A stretch of 64,000 bases of DNA from Streptomyces cellostaticus (GTDB lineage: Bacteria > Actinomycetota > Actinomycetes > Streptomycetales > Streptomycetaceae): assembly GCF_001513965.1 (NCBI RefSeq), contig NZ_KQ948021.1:78562-142561 (forward strand). Reading direction: 5' to 3'. Below, in pieces: positions 7,948-16,454 of this stretch (position 1 is its first letter; every line of letters starts with the position of its first letter). The position numbers were made by a program, and so were the translations under genes. The notes beneath the pieces are model-generated. The model worked only from the letters and a program-made list of their open reading frames with translations. It was not told where the DNA came from and did no database searches.

Positions 7948-8940
7948 TCAGCCCTTCACGATCGCGTCGATCCGCGCCATCTCCTCGGCGTCGAAGTCCA
8001 GGTTGCGGATCGCGCCGACGCTGTCCTCGATCTGCTGCGGGCTGCTCGCGCCGACCAGGGCGGAGGTGACCCGGCCGCCGCGCAGCACCCAGGCCAGCGC
8101 CAGCTGGGCCAGGGTCTGGCCGCGGGACTTGGCGATGTCGTCCAGGGCGCGCAGCCGGCCGACCAGGTCCTCGGTGACCGCGTCCGACTGGAGGAAGGGG
8201 CTGTCGCTCGCGGCCCGGGAGTCCTCCGGGATGCCGTCGAGGTAGCGGCCGGTGAGCAGGCCCTGCTCCAGCGGGGAGAAGACGATGGAGCCGACCTGGA
8301 GCTCGTCCAGGGCGTCCAGCAGGCCCTCGTCCTCGGGGCGCCGGTCGAGCATCGAGTAGCGCGGCTGGTGGATGAGGAGCGGGGTGCCGAGTTCGCCGAG
8401 GATGCGGGCGGCCTCGCGGGTCTCCTCCGCCGAGTAGTTGGAGACGCCGGCGTAGAGCGCCTTGCCCTGCTGCACCGCGGTGTGCAGGGCGCCCATCGTC
8501 TCCTCCAGCGGAGTGTCCGGGTCGGGGCGGTGCGAGTAGAAGATGTCGACGTAGTCCAGGCCCATCCGCGCAAGGCTCTGGTCGAGCGAGGACAGCAGGT
8601 ACTTGCGCGAGCCCCATTCGCCGTACGGGCCGGGCCACATCAGATAGCCGGCCTTGGTCGAGATGACCAGCTCGTCGCGGTACGGCGTGAAGTCGGCCTT
8701 CAGAGCCTCGCCGAGCGCGGACTCGGCGGCGCCGGGCGGCGGCCCGTAGTTGTTGGCCAGGTCGAAGTGGGTGACACCGAGGTCGAAGGCGCGGCGCAGG
8801 ATGGCACGCTGGGTCTCGACGGACCGGTCGGGCCCGAAGTTGTGCCACAGGCCGAGCGACAGCGCGGGAAGCTTCAGTCCGCTGCGCCCGGTGCGCCGGT
8901 AGGGCATGTCGGCGTAACGGTCGGGGTGTGCGGTGTACAA
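7948..8940 (-). CDS. Aldo/keto reductase, glyceraldehyde-3-phosphate reductase-like
   Basis: A 330-residue NADPH-dependent aldo/keto reductase with a TIM-barrel fold. The catalytic tetrad is visible: Asp in HFDLANNYG, Tyr in NNYG, Lys in ISTKAGY and His in FYSHRPD. The opening MYTAHPDRYADMPYRRTGRSG, the GPPPGAAE insertion and MWPGPYGEWGSRKYLLSSLDQS match the MgrA/YghZ subgroup, which reduces L-glyceraldehyde 3-phosphate and methylglyoxal, so detoxification of reactive carbonyls is the likely role. It is divergent from a LysR-type gene across 111 bp, the classic arrangement for a regulator and its target. Length is as expected for the family. Confidence 0.92.
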   Translation of the reverse strand: MYTAHPDRYADMPYRRTGRSGLKLPALSLGLWHNFGPDRSVETQRAILRRAFDLGVTHFDLANNYGPPPGAAESALGEALKADFTPYRDELVISTKAGYLMWPGPYGEWGSRKYLLSSLDQSLARMGLDYVDIFYSHRPDPDTPLEETMGALHTAVQQGKALYAGVSNYSAEETREAARILGELGTPLLIHQPRYSMLDRRPEDEGLLDALDELQVGSIVFSPLEQGLLTGRYLDGIPEDSRAASDSPFLQSDAVTEDLVGRLRALDDIAKSRGQTLAQLALAWVLRGGRVTSALVGASSPQQIEDSVGAIRNLDFDAEEMARIDAIVKG

Positions 8941-9051
8941 CGCGACTCCAGAAGGGTTGGCACACGGTCTACCGGTGCCACTCTTCCGCGAGCCGCATGC
9001 AGCGGTCCAACAGAAGAATCCGATGGAATTGTGCGGCTAGGCTTCTCAATC

Positions 9052-9966
9052 ATGGAACTGCGTCATCTCCAGCACTTCGTCGCGGTCGCCGAGGACCAGC
9101 ACTTCACCCGGGCAGCCGAGCGCCTCATGGTGTCCCAGTCCGGCCTGTCCGCCTCCATCCGGGCCCTGGAGCGGGAGCTGCGGGCGCCGCTGTTCGTGCG
9201 CACCACCCGGCGGGTGACGCTCACCGAGGCGGGGCGCGCGCTGCGGGCGGAGGCCGAGCGGATCCTCGCACAGGTGCGTTCGGCGCACGAGGCGGTGGCC
9301 GCTGTGCAGGGCGTGCTGCGCGGCACGCTGGCGCTCGGCACCGAGCAGTGCATCGCCGGGGTGCATGTGGCGAGCCTGCTGGCCGCCTTCCGGCGGCGCC
9401 ACCCGGACGTGGAGATCCGGCTGCGGCAGGCCGGCTCGGGCGCCCTGGCCGAGGAGGTCGCGGCCGGGCGGCTGGACATGGCCTTCGCCTACCGCACCCA
9501 GGCGGACAGCGACCAGCTGCGCTCGGTCTCGCTGACCAGCGAGCCGATGACCGTCCTGTGCCACCCGAGCCACCGGCTCGCCTCGCCGGGCGCGGCGCTC
9601 ACGGCTCAGGATCTGGCCGGTGAGGTCTTCGTGGACTTCCACCCGGACTGGGGTCCGCGCCGCACCACTGACGCCGCCTTCACCGCGGCCGGCGTCCGGC
9701 GCACGGTCGCCCTGGAGGTCAACGACGTGCACAGCCTGCTCGATCTGGTCGACGAGAACCTCGGCATCGCCGTCGTACCGCGGCACTTCCGGCACAAGCG
9801 GCCCGCGCTCACGGCACTCCCGCTGAAGGGCACGGGCGAGGCGGAGTACGAGACCGTGGCCCTGCTGCCGCCGGAGCGGGCCACCAGCCCTGCCGCCCGC
9901 GCGCTGGTAACCCTCCTCGAAACAGGGGGGTTGGCACCACCCCAGGACGGTCCTCAGGCCTCCTGA
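9052..9966 (+). CDS. LysR-type transcriptional regulator
   Basis: A 304-residue LysR-family regulator. The winged helix-turn-helix occupies residues 1-60 (MELRHLQHFVAVAEDQHFTRAAERLMVSQSGLSASIRALERELRAPLF region), followed by a linker helix and a periplasmic-binding-like effector domain (about 90-295) with FVDFHPDWGPRR and VNDVHSLLDLVDENLGIAVVP. ATG 9052 was chosen because MELRHLQHF is the canonical start of the family; upstream in-frame codons have no support. It probably controls the divergent reductase and itself from the 111-bp intergenic region. The effector is unknown. Confidence 0.93.
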   Translation: MELRHLQHFVAVAEDQHFTRAAERLMVSQSGLSASIRALERELRAPLFVRTTRRVTLTEAGRALRAEAERILAQVRSAHEAVAAVQGVLRGTLALGTEQCIAGVHVASLLAAFRRRHPDVEIRLRQAGSGALAEEVAAGRLDMAFAYRTQADSDQLRSVSLTSEPMTVLCHPSHRLASPGAALTAQDLAGEVFVDFHPDWGPRRTTDAAFTAAGVRRTVALEVNDVHSLLDLVDENLGIAVVPRHFRHKRPALTALPLKGTGEAEYETVALLPPERATSPAARALVTLLETGGLAPPQDGPQAS

Positions 9967-10033
9967 TTCCGGCCGCCCGCCGCCGCAGACTCGTACTCGT
10001 CGGCCACGTCAACGGCGAGCAGGAGGACGGAAG

Positions 10034-11527
10034 ATGGCAGAGCACACACGGCGGACGGTGCTGCGGGGCGCGGCCGGGATCGCGGCGGCGGGCGCGCTCG
10101 TCGGGACGACCGGACCCCAGGCTGCGGCCCGGCAGGTGACGGGGCGTCACCATCCTTTCCTGGAGGGCGCATTCACGCCGGTCACCGAGGAGCTGACGGC
10201 CTTCGACCTGCCGGTCACCGGCCGCATCCCCCGCGAGCTGAACGGCCGCTTCCTGCGCAACGGCCCCAACGTCCTCGGCCTGGAGGACCCCCGCGCGCAC
10301 CACTGGATGCTCGGCGAGGGCATGGTGCACGGCGTCCGGCTGCGCGACGGGAAGGCGGAGTGGTATCGCAACCGGTGGGTGCGGTCCTCCCAGGTGGCGA
10401 AGAAGCTCGGCGAGCCCTACCCGGGTCCGGTGCCACCGGACGACTTCCCGTGCAACACGCATGTGATCCCCTACCGGGGGCGGATCCTCGCGCTGCAGGA
10501 GAGTGGCCCGCTGCCGTACGAACTCGACGGCGAGCTGAACACGGTGGGCACCCACGACTTCCGGGGCACCCTGGAAGGGGCGTTCACCGCCCACACCAAG
10601 TACGACGCGCACGCCGGGGAACTCCACGCGATCGCCTACTACCCGGCCTGGGACCACGTCCGGCACCTGGTCGTGGACCCCGCCGGGCGCGTCTCCCGCA
10701 CGACACGGATCCCGGTGGCGGACGCGCCGATGATGCACGACTTCGCGCTCACGGAGAAGCACGTCGTCGTCTTCGACCTCCCGATCACCTTCGACCCGGC
10801 CGCCGCCGAACGCGGCGACCCGGTGCCGTACGTCTGGAACCGCGAGCATCCGACCCGGGTGGGGGTCATGCGGCGGAGCGGCGGCCCGGTGCGCTGGTTC
10901 GGCATCGACCCGGTCTTCTCCTCGCACACCCTCAACGCCTACGACGAGGGCTCGTCCGTGGTCGTCGACCTGACGACCTATCCGGCGCCGTTCTACGTGG
11001 CCGGGCGGGGCTCCGACGGGCCGTACGGGGCGGGCACGGCGCAGCTCGAACGCTGGACGATCGACCTGCACCACGGGCGCGTACGGCAGCGGGTCCTGGA
11101 CGACCGGCCGCAGGAATTCCCGCGTGTGAACGAGGCGTTGGTCTCCCGTCGGCACCGCTACGGCTACTCCGCCGCGGCCGCCGACATGACGCTCGCGTAT
11201 CTGACCCCCGACGGCGGCAACCCGCCCGACCGGGCCTTCTCCAACGCGCTCATCAAGCACGATCTGCTGCGAGGTACGCCCCAGGTGCACCGGCTGCCCC
11301 GGGACGCGGCGGCGGGCGAGGCGGTGTTCGTACCGAGGGATCCGGGCAGCGGGAAGGCGGCAGAGGACGACGGATACGCGCTCGCGTACGTCCACAATCC
11401 CGACCGGGGTGCCGCCGATCTGGTGATCCTCTCCGCGCAGGACTTCACCGGCGAGCCGGTGGCGCGGGTGCAGCTGCCGGGACGGGTCCCGCTCGGCTTC
11501 CACGGGAGCTGGATTGCGGACGCATGA
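10034..11527 (+). CDS. Tat-exported carotenoid oxygenase-family dioxygenase
   Basis: A 497-residue non-haem iron dioxygenase of the carotenoid/lignostilbene cleavage family. The seven-bladed propeller begins PRELNGRFLRNGPNV. The four iron-binding histidines are recognisable in FTAHTKYD, MMHDFALTEKH, FSSHTLNAYDEG and the terminal LGFHGSWI. The N-terminus TRRTVLRGAAGIAAAGALVG is a twin-arginine signal, so the folded enzyme is predicted to be exported. Bacterial relatives are often cytosolic, so export hints at an extracellular substrate such as a lignin-derived stilbene or an apocarotenoid. No carotenoid genes lie nearby. It is 67 bp downstream of the LysR gene on the same strand. Start ATG 10034 has GGAGGA about 12 bp upstream. 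Confidence 0.9.
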   Translation: MAEHTRRTVLRGAAGIAAAGALVGTTGPQAAARQVTGRHHPFLEGAFTPVTEELTAFDLPVTGRIPRELNGRFLRNGPNVLGLEDPRAHHWMLGEGMVHGVRLRDGKAEWYRNRWVRSSQVAKKLGEPYPGPVPPDDFPCNTHVIPYRGRILALQESGPLPYELDGELNTVGTHDFRGTLEGAFTAHTKYDAHAGELHAIAYYPAWDHVRHLVVDPAGRVSRTTRIPVADAPMMHDFALTEKHVVVFDLPITFDPAAAERGDPVPYVWNREHPTRVGVMRRSGGPVRWFGIDPVFSSHTLNAYDEGSSVVVDLTTYPAPFYVAGRGSDGPYGAGTAQLERWTIDLHHGRVRQRVLDDRPQEFPRVNEALVSRRHRYGYSAAAADMTLAYLTPDGGNPPDRAFSNALIKHDLLRGTPQVHRLPRDAAAGEAVFVPRDPGSGKAAEDDGYALAYVHNPDRGAADLVILSAQDFTGEPVARVQLPGRVPLGFHGSWIADA

Positions 11528-11554
11528 CCGCACGCGATGCGCGATGGTGGACGC

Positions 11555-12070
11555 ATGCATGCTAAGGACATCCTCATCGACGGCTACGGCCGCATCCAGG
11601 AAGAAGTCCATGCCGCCCTCGACGGCCTCGGACCGGACGGGCTGCACTTCCGTCCGGACCCCGGCGCCAACTCCATCGCCTGGCTGGTCTGGCACCTCAC
11701 CCGGGTGCAGGACGACCACATCGCCGACGCCTTCGACCTCGACCAGGTGTGGCTGTCCCAGGACTGGCAGAAGCGCTTCGGCCTCGACCTGCCCCGCCAC
11801 GACACCGGCTTCGGACACAGCCCCGCGAAGGTCGCGAAGGTGCGGGTCGAGTCGGCCGACCCGCTGACCGGGTACTACGACGCCGTCCACGAGCAGACGC
11901 TCGGGGCCCTGCGCGGCCTCGCCGCCAAGGATCTCGAACGCGTCGTGGACGAGCGCTGGGATCCCCCGGTCACCCTGGGCGTACGCCTGGTGAGCGTCCT
12001 GTCCGACGACCTACAGCACATCGGACAGGCCGCCTACCTGCGGGGGCTGTTTCAGAGCGCGGCCGCGTAA
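11555..12070 (+). CDS. DinB/DUF664-superfamily protein
   Basis: A 171-residue four-helix-bundle protein of the DinB/DUF664 superfamily. Metal-binding histidines lie in WLVWHLTRVQDDHI and SDDLQHIGQAAYLRGL, the usual spacing. Actinobacterial members include mycothiol-dependent transferases and isomerases, so a thiol-dependent detoxification role is possible, but the exact reaction is unknown. ATG 11555 (MHAKDILIDGYG) was preferred over ATG 11537 because it begins at the first helix and has GGTGGA just upstream. Its 3' end overlaps the convergent adenosine deaminase gene by 19 bp. Confidence 0.85.
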   Translation: MHAKDILIDGYGRIQEEVHAALDGLGPDGLHFRPDPGANSIAWLVWHLTRVQDDHIADAFDLDQVWLSQDWQKRFGLDLPRHDTGFGHSPAKVAKVRVESADPLTGYYDAVHEQTLGALRGLAAKDLERVVDERWDPPVTLGVRLVSVLSDDLQHIGQAAYLRGLFQSAAA

Positions 12071-13122
12071 CCCGGCAGGACCACGTCCTCGATGAGGGCC
12101 TTGCGCTCGTCGAACGGGATGAACGCGCTCTTGAGGGCGTTCACGGTGACGGTGCGCAGGTCCTCGACCGTCCAGCCGGCCTCCTCGACCAGCAGGGACA
12201 TCTCCCGGGTCATCGTCGTCCCCGAGACCAGCCGGTTGTCCGTGTTGAGGGTGACCCGGAAGCCCAGGTCCTTCAGCGCGGTGATGGGGTGCTCGGCGAT
12301 CGAGGTGGCGCAGCCCGTCTGGAGGTTGGAGGTCGGGCACATCTCCAGGGCGATGCGGCGGTCGCGCACCCAGCCGGCCAGGCGGCCGAGCTTGCCGTCC
12401 ACGATGTCCTCGGTGAGGCGCACGCCGTGGCCGATGCGCTGGGCGCCGCACACCTGGAGGGCCTGGTGGATGCTGGGCAGGCCGTGCGCCTCGCCGGCAT
12501 GGATGGTGAAGGGCACGCTCTCGCGGCGCAGGTGCTCGAAGGCGGCCAGGTGGTCGGCGGGCGGGAAGCCGTCCTCGGCACCGGCGATGTCGAAGCCGAC
12601 GACACCGGCGTCGCGGTAGGCGACGGCCAGCTCGGCGGCCTCGCCGACGCGGTCGAACATCCGCATGCCGCAGAGCAGGGTGCCGACGCGGACGGGGGTA
12701 CCGGCGGCGGCCGCCTTGGCCATACCGGCGGCGAGGCCCTCCTGCACGGTCTCCACGACCTCGTTCAGCGTCAGCCCGCCGTTGACGTTCAGCTCGGGGG
12801 CGTAGCGCACCTCGGCGTAGACGACACCGTCGGCGGCGAGGTCGAGGACGTACTCCTCGGCGACACGCAGCAGGCCTTCGCGGGTCTGCATGACGGCGAG
12901 GGTGTGCTCGAAGGTGGCTATGTAGCGGACCAGATCGCCGGAGTTGGCGGCCTCGAAGTACCAGGCGGCCAGCTCGTCGGGGTCGGTGGTGGGCAGGGTG
13001 TGCCCGACCGCGGCCGCGAGCTCGACGACGGTGGCGGGGCGCAGGCCGCCGTCGAGGTGGTCGTGCAGGACGGCCTTGGGCAGGCGGCGGATCACTTCGG
13101 CGTCTACGCGCGTAGCAGTCAT
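12052..13122 (-). CDS. add: Adenosine deaminase
   Basis: A 356-residue zinc-dependent adenosine deaminase converting adenosine to inosine in purine salvage. All signature motifs are present: zinc-binding HDH in LHDHLDGG, HAGE with the catalytic glutamate, GHGVRL, and the TLNTDN aspartates near the C-terminus. The length is typical. Streptomyces usually carries several add paralogues; this one begins MTATRVDAEVIRRLPKAVLHDHLDG. It is transcribed leftwards, convergent with the DinB-like gene. No operon partner is evident, since the VOC gene upstream on the same strand is 62 bp away and unrelated. Confidence 0.96.
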   Translation of the reverse strand: MTATRVDAEVIRRLPKAVLHDHLDGGLRPATVVELAAAVGHTLPTTDPDELAAWYFEAANSGDLVRYIATFEHTLAVMQTREGLLRVAEEYVLDLAADGVVYAEVRYAPELNVNGGLTLNEVVETVQEGLAAGMAKAAAAGTPVRVGTLLCGMRMFDRVGEAAELAVAYRDAGVVGFDIAGAEDGFPPADHLAAFEHLRRESVPFTIHAGEAHGLPSIHQALQVCGAQRIGHGVRLTEDIVDGKLGRLAGWVRDRRIALEMCPTSNLQTGCATSIAEHPITALKDLGFRVTLNTDNRLVSGTTMTREMSLLVEEAGWTVEDLRTVTVNALKSAFIPFDERKALIEDVVLPGYAAAL

Positions 13123-13184
13123 GGCGGGTCTTTCTTTGAGCGGGCGGTTCGAAGCGGTGGTGGGAGCGTGCGGCGGGGAGAGGC

Positions 13185-13577
13185 TCAGTCGGCGGGCTGG
13201 AGCAGGTCCCAGCGGTTGCCGTAGAGGTCCTGGAAGACGGCGACCGCGCCGTACGGCTCGTGGCGCGGCTCCTCCAGGAAGGTCACGCCGGCGGCGGTCA
13301 TGCGGGCGTGGTCGCGGGCGAAGTCGTCGGTGTGCAGGAAGAACCCGACCCGCCCTCCGGTCTGGTCCCCGATCCGGGCCTGCTGGTCCCCGCCCTTGGC
13401 GCGGGCGAGCAGCAGTCCGGTGCCGTTGCCTTCCGTGCCGGGTTCCACGACGACCCAGCGGGAGCCGTCCGGCCGGGGCGCGTCCTCGGCCAGCCGGAAT
13501 CCGAGGGCCTCGGTGTAGAAGCGGATGGCCTTGTCGTAGTCGTCCACGACGAGGGTGACCAGGGCAACGCGTCGCAT
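13185..13577 (-). CDS. VOC-family (glyoxalase/bleomycin-resistance fold) protein
   Basis: A 130-residue single-domain vicinal-oxygen-chelate protein made of two beta-alpha-beta-beta-beta modules: MRRVALVTLVVDDYDKAIRFYTEALGF opens the first and GRVGFFLHTDDFARDHARM the second, ending with the typical VFQDLYGNRWDLLQP. Members are metal-dependent lyases, dioxygenases or drug-binding proteins; the substrate is not predictable. ATG 13577 has GGAAGG at a suitable distance. About 40 bp upstream is the near-palindrome GTTATACGTAAAAC (13612-13625), which contains a TATAAC-like -10 box on the minus strand and could be the promoter or an operator. Confidence 0.85.
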   Translation of the reverse strand: MRRVALVTLVVDDYDKAIRFYTEALGFRLAEDAPRPDGSRWVVVEPGTEGNGTGLLLARAKGGDQQARIGDQTGGRVGFFLHTDDFARDHARMTAAGVTFLEEPRHEPYGAVAVFQDLYGNRWDLLQPAD

Positions 13578-13765
13578 CGGGGCCTTCCGGTGGGGGTGGT
13601 TAGCGGGAGAGGTTATACGTAAAACCCCGCAGGCGCCAGTCATCTTCGCGGGCGTCTGCCGCAGGGCCTGAGCGAGGCGGTTCGGCTGTACCGGTGAGGG
13701 GCGTTTCGGCGCTCGCGGGTGTGGGTTCGCGCGGGTCCGGGCCCGTGCTGTCCCGGCGGCGCCGG

Positions 13766-14695
13766 TCAGGGCCTCTCGTCGCCCTGGGCGACCTCGACGC
13801 GGTGGTGGAAGTCGGCCATCCCGGTCACGGAAGCGACACAGGAGACGACGGTGCAGGCGAGCAGGAGGGCGGCGATGCGGCGGCCGGCCCGGTGGGGGGC
13901 GCGGGGTGCGGCCAGGAGGGCCTGGACGCGCTGCGGTACCGGGCCCGTCGTCGCGGCGGCGGCGAAGTCGGGGCGCTCGGAGCGGGCGGCCTGGCCGGCC
14001 AGGGCGGCCCGGGCGATGGCCCGGGCGGTCAGGCGCCGGTCGCCGACGCTGGCGGCGGCGGCCTCGTCGGCGGCGCGCTCGACGGCGAGGCGGATCGTCT
14101 CGCGGACCGGGCGCAGGGCGGGGTGGCAGTGGGCCGCGAGTTCGGCGGCGGCGAGGAAGTAGTGGTGGCCGCCTTCGTTGTGCGCCCGCTCGTGCGCGAA
14201 CAGCGCCTCCCGCTCGGGGCCGTCGAGGCTGCGCAGCATGGCGGTGGTGACGACGATGCGGTGCGGGCGGCCGGGCAGCGCGTACGCGTCGGGACGCGGC
14301 GAGTCCACCACGCACAGGTCGCCCGCGACGGGTCCGCGCCCGGCTTCGGTGCGGGCGGCCCGGAAGGCGCGGGTCTGGTGCAGGACCGAGCGGACGAGGG
14401 TCCAGCCGCACACGGCGAGGGCGCCGACGGAGGTCGCGGCGGCGGGCAGGACGACGAGGTCGGAGGCGGTGTGCAGCGGGTGGACCAGTTCGCCGAGGGC
14501 GGCGAACAGCGGCAGTTTGAGCAGGCCGGTCAGGACGAACGCGCCGAGCGCGGCCAGCGAGCAGCCCGCGAGGACGACCGCACAGCCGGTGACCGCCCAC
14601 AGCGCGGCCGCCGGGGCGAGCCGGGCGAGGGCCCGCCGGGCCAGTGCCGGGAGCGCGAACGGCAGCAGCAGCGGCAGCAGGAGCAGTGCGGTCAT
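13766..14695 (-). CDS. M56-family (BlaR1-like) membrane metalloprotease
   Basis: A 309-residue integral membrane zinc protease. Several N-terminal helices (MTALLLLPLLLPFALPAL and two more before residue 115) precede the HEXXH zinc motif in LFAHERAHNEGGHHYFLA, followed by ADEAAAASVGDRR, which supplies the third ligand region, and a final membrane helix (IAALLLACTVVSCVASV). There is no penicillin-binding sensor domain, so this is the short actinobacterial form. Its start overlaps the stop of the BlaI-type gene by one base (TGATG), indicating coupling. By analogy with BlaR1/BlaI it may cleave the repressor or another target in response to envelope stress. The signal sensed is unknown. Confidence 0.9.
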   Translation of the reverse strand: MTALLLLPLLLPFALPALARRALARLAPAAALWAVTGCAVVLAGCSLAALGAFVLTGLLKLPLFAALGELVHPLHTASDLVVLPAAATSVGALAVCGWTLVRSVLHQTRAFRAARTEAGRGPVAGDLCVVDSPRPDAYALPGRPHRIVVTTAMLRSLDGPEREALFAHERAHNEGGHHYFLAAAELAAHCHPALRPVRETIRLAVERAADEAAAASVGDRRLTARAIARAALAGQAARSERPDFAAAATTGPVPQRVQALLAAPRAPHRAGRRIAALLLACTVVSCVASVTGMADFHHRVEVAQGDERP

Positions 14696-15063
14696 CAGGC
14701 GTCGGATTCGAGCAGGTCCCGCAGGATGCGCTCGTCGTCGGGGCTGAGCTGGGCGACGAAGCGGGCGAGGACGGTCTCGCGGTCGCTGTCCCGGTCGAGT
14801 TCGGTGTGCATCCGGCGGGCGGTGAGGCCCTGGGCGTCCTGGAGGGGGAAGTAGGCGTAGCCACGGCCCTGGCGCTGCCGCTCGACCATGCCCTTGTCGT
14901 GCAGGCGGGTGAGGATCGTGGTCACCGTCGTACGCGCGAGGTCCGCGCCGAGGCTCAGCTGGACCTGGCCGGCCGTCTGGGGCGCGCCGGCGGCCCAGAG
15001 AGCGGCCATGACGCTCGCTTCGAGTTCGCCGGCCGGCCGGCGTTCGTCCTTGTCGTCGGTCAT
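14695..15063 (-). CDS. BlaI/MecI/CopY-family repressor
   Basis: A 122-residue winged-helix repressor. Residues about 10-75 are the DNA-binding domain (LEASVMAALWAAGAPQTAGQVQLSL, then RTTVTTILTRLHDKGMVERQRQGRGYAYFP), and the C-terminal part is the dimerisation helix region with the M56-sensitive connector. ATG 15063 (MTDDKDERR) was chosen over an upstream ATG because it keeps the family's short N-terminus. It forms a two-gene operon with the M56 protease. A perfect CTACA/TGTAG dyad 46 bp upstream is the expected autoregulatory operator. The system probably governs itself and further targets outside this window. Confidence 0.92.
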   Translation of the reverse strand: MTDDKDERRPAGELEASVMAALWAAGAPQTAGQVQLSLGADLARTTVTTILTRLHDKGMVERQRQGRGYAYFPLQDAQGLTARRMHTELDRDSDRETVLARFVAQLSPDDERILRDLLESDA

Positions 15064-15088
15064 GGGAACGTTCCTCACCCCGTCTTCG

Positions 15089-15122
15089 TCTACAGTTCGG
15101 AAGACCGTCTACACGATTGTAG
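15089..15122. promoter_or_regulatory. Predicted BlaI-type operator
   Basis: CTACACGATTGTAG at 15109-15122 is a perfect inverted repeat (CTACA-CGAT-TGTAG), the TACA/TGTA dyad that BlaI/MecI repressors bind. A further half-site, GTCTACAG, lies at about 15089-15096. Both are upstream of the BlaI-type gene and in the promoter region between it and the divergent transporter. Confidence 0.65.
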
Positions 15123-15317
15123 TCAGCCGGGTGCCGTCCTTCGGCCGTGCGCCCGCACGCCCATTATGAAAGGGGCCGCCGACGATGTCCGAACGGCTGT
15201 GTGGAAACCGCCCGCTGCCTTCCCTCGACGGCTCCTGTCTGTCCCACGCGGCGCACGTCTTCGCGATACGCACCTTCCGTCTCAGCCCCGCCCCGACGAC
15301 GGAAGAGCCCCTCCCCC

Positions 15318-16406
15318 ATGCGCGCCCTGTTCCCTCACCCCTCGGTGCCGTCCGCGCACCAGGTCCACGGCCTGCTCAGGCACCGTCTCGGCCGGGCCGT
15401 GGCCGTGACGTACGCCGCCGCCGCGCTGCTGCCCGGCCCGGGACTGTGGCTGCGGCACCCCCATACGGCCGACTTCGCCGGCCTCGCTGAACTGCGGCTC
15501 GCCCTGCCGCAGCTTCTGCTGGCGCTGGTCCTGTTCAGCGCGGGGCTGCAGGTTCCGCTGCGGGAGCTGGGGCTCCTGGTGCGCCGTCCGGCCGCGCTGC
15601 TCGCCGGACTCGCGCTGCACGTCCTGGCGCCGCTGCTGATCGTGCCCGGGGTCGCGCTCGCGCTGCGGCAGTCGCCGGACCAGGACGGCGGCAGCGGCAT
15701 GGTGACCGCGATGATCCTGGTCGTCGCCATGCCGGTGGCGGCCGGGGCGACGGTGTGGACCGCCAGAGGCGAGGGGGACCAGCCCACGGCCGTAGGAATG
15801 GTCCTCGCCTCCACCCTGGTCAGCCCGCTGACGGTGCCCCTGACACTGGCCACGCTGGGCCCGCTGCTGCACGGTTCCTACGCGGGCCGGCTGGCCGCCA
15901 CCGCCTCGGCCGCCGGGAACTCCTTCGCGCTCACTTCGGTGGTCCTGCCCTGCGGACTCGGCCTGCTGGGCCGGCTCGCGCTGCCTGCGGGCGCCCGCGA
16001 CCGGCTGCTCGGCGCGGTGGTGCCGACGGCGCTGCTGGGCTCGCTCCTGCTGACGTACCTCAATGCCAGCGGGGTCCTGGGCCCGTTCCTGCGGCATCCG
16101 CGTCCGGTCCTGCTCGTGGCCGCGCTCGCCGTGGCCGCCACCGTGTGCGGCCTGTCCTTCACCGTGGGCGGCCTCACCGCGCGGCTCCTGCGGCTGGACG
16201 CGCGGGCCGGCGCCTCGGTGACGCTGGCCTGCGGGATGAACAACAGCAGCGCGAGCGCCGTGCTGATCACGACGGCCCTGCCCGACCGCCCGCAGATCCT
16301 GCTGCCGGTGCTCGCCTACGGGCTGTTCCAGAAGGTGGCCGCCGACCGGGTCGTACGGAGCGCGGCGCCGAGTCGGCGCCGGGGAGTACCAGGGCTGCGG
16401 ACCTAG
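15318..16406 (+). CDS. BASS-family (bile acid:sodium symporter-like) transporter
   Basis: A 362-residue polytopic membrane protein with about nine or ten helices. The repeated core containing LVLFSAGLQVPLREL, MPVAAGATVWTARGEGD and NNSSASAVLITTALPDRPQILLPVLAYGLFQ resembles the sodium-dependent BASS/ACR3-like transporters. Known substrates range from bile acids to pantoate and other organic anions; this one is unassigned. ATG 15318 (MRALFPHP) was chosen as the start nearest the first helix. An alternative in-frame start upstream would add a basic, unlikely leader. It is divergent from blaI, and the shared 254-bp region carries the predicted operator, so BlaI control is possible. Confidence 0.8.
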   Translation: MRALFPHPSVPSAHQVHGLLRHRLGRAVAVTYAAAALLPGPGLWLRHPHTADFAGLAELRLALPQLLLALVLFSAGLQVPLRELGLLVRRPAALLAGLALHVLAPLLIVPGVALALRQSPDQDGGSGMVTAMILVVAMPVAAGATVWTARGEGDQPTAVGMVLASTLVSPLTVPLTLATLGPLLHGSYAGRLAATASAAGNSFALTSVVLPCGLGLLGRLALPAGARDRLLGAVVPTALLGSLLLTYLNASGVLGPFLRHPRPVLLVAALAVAATVCGLSFTVGGLTARLLRLDARAGASVTLACGMNNSSASAVLITTALPDRPQILLPVLAYGLFQKVAADRVVRSAAPSRRRGVPGLRT

Positions 16407-16454
16407 GCCGAAGGCCTCAGGTGCGGTGCGGCGGCCGCCGGTAGCGTTCCGGGC

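Noticed and set aside
15185..15490. Plus-strand frame beginning MSERLCGNRPL upstream of the BASS transporter
   Set aside because: It overlaps the transporter in another frame, loses normal codon bias inside it, and has no recognised pattern. A short uORF cannot be excluded.
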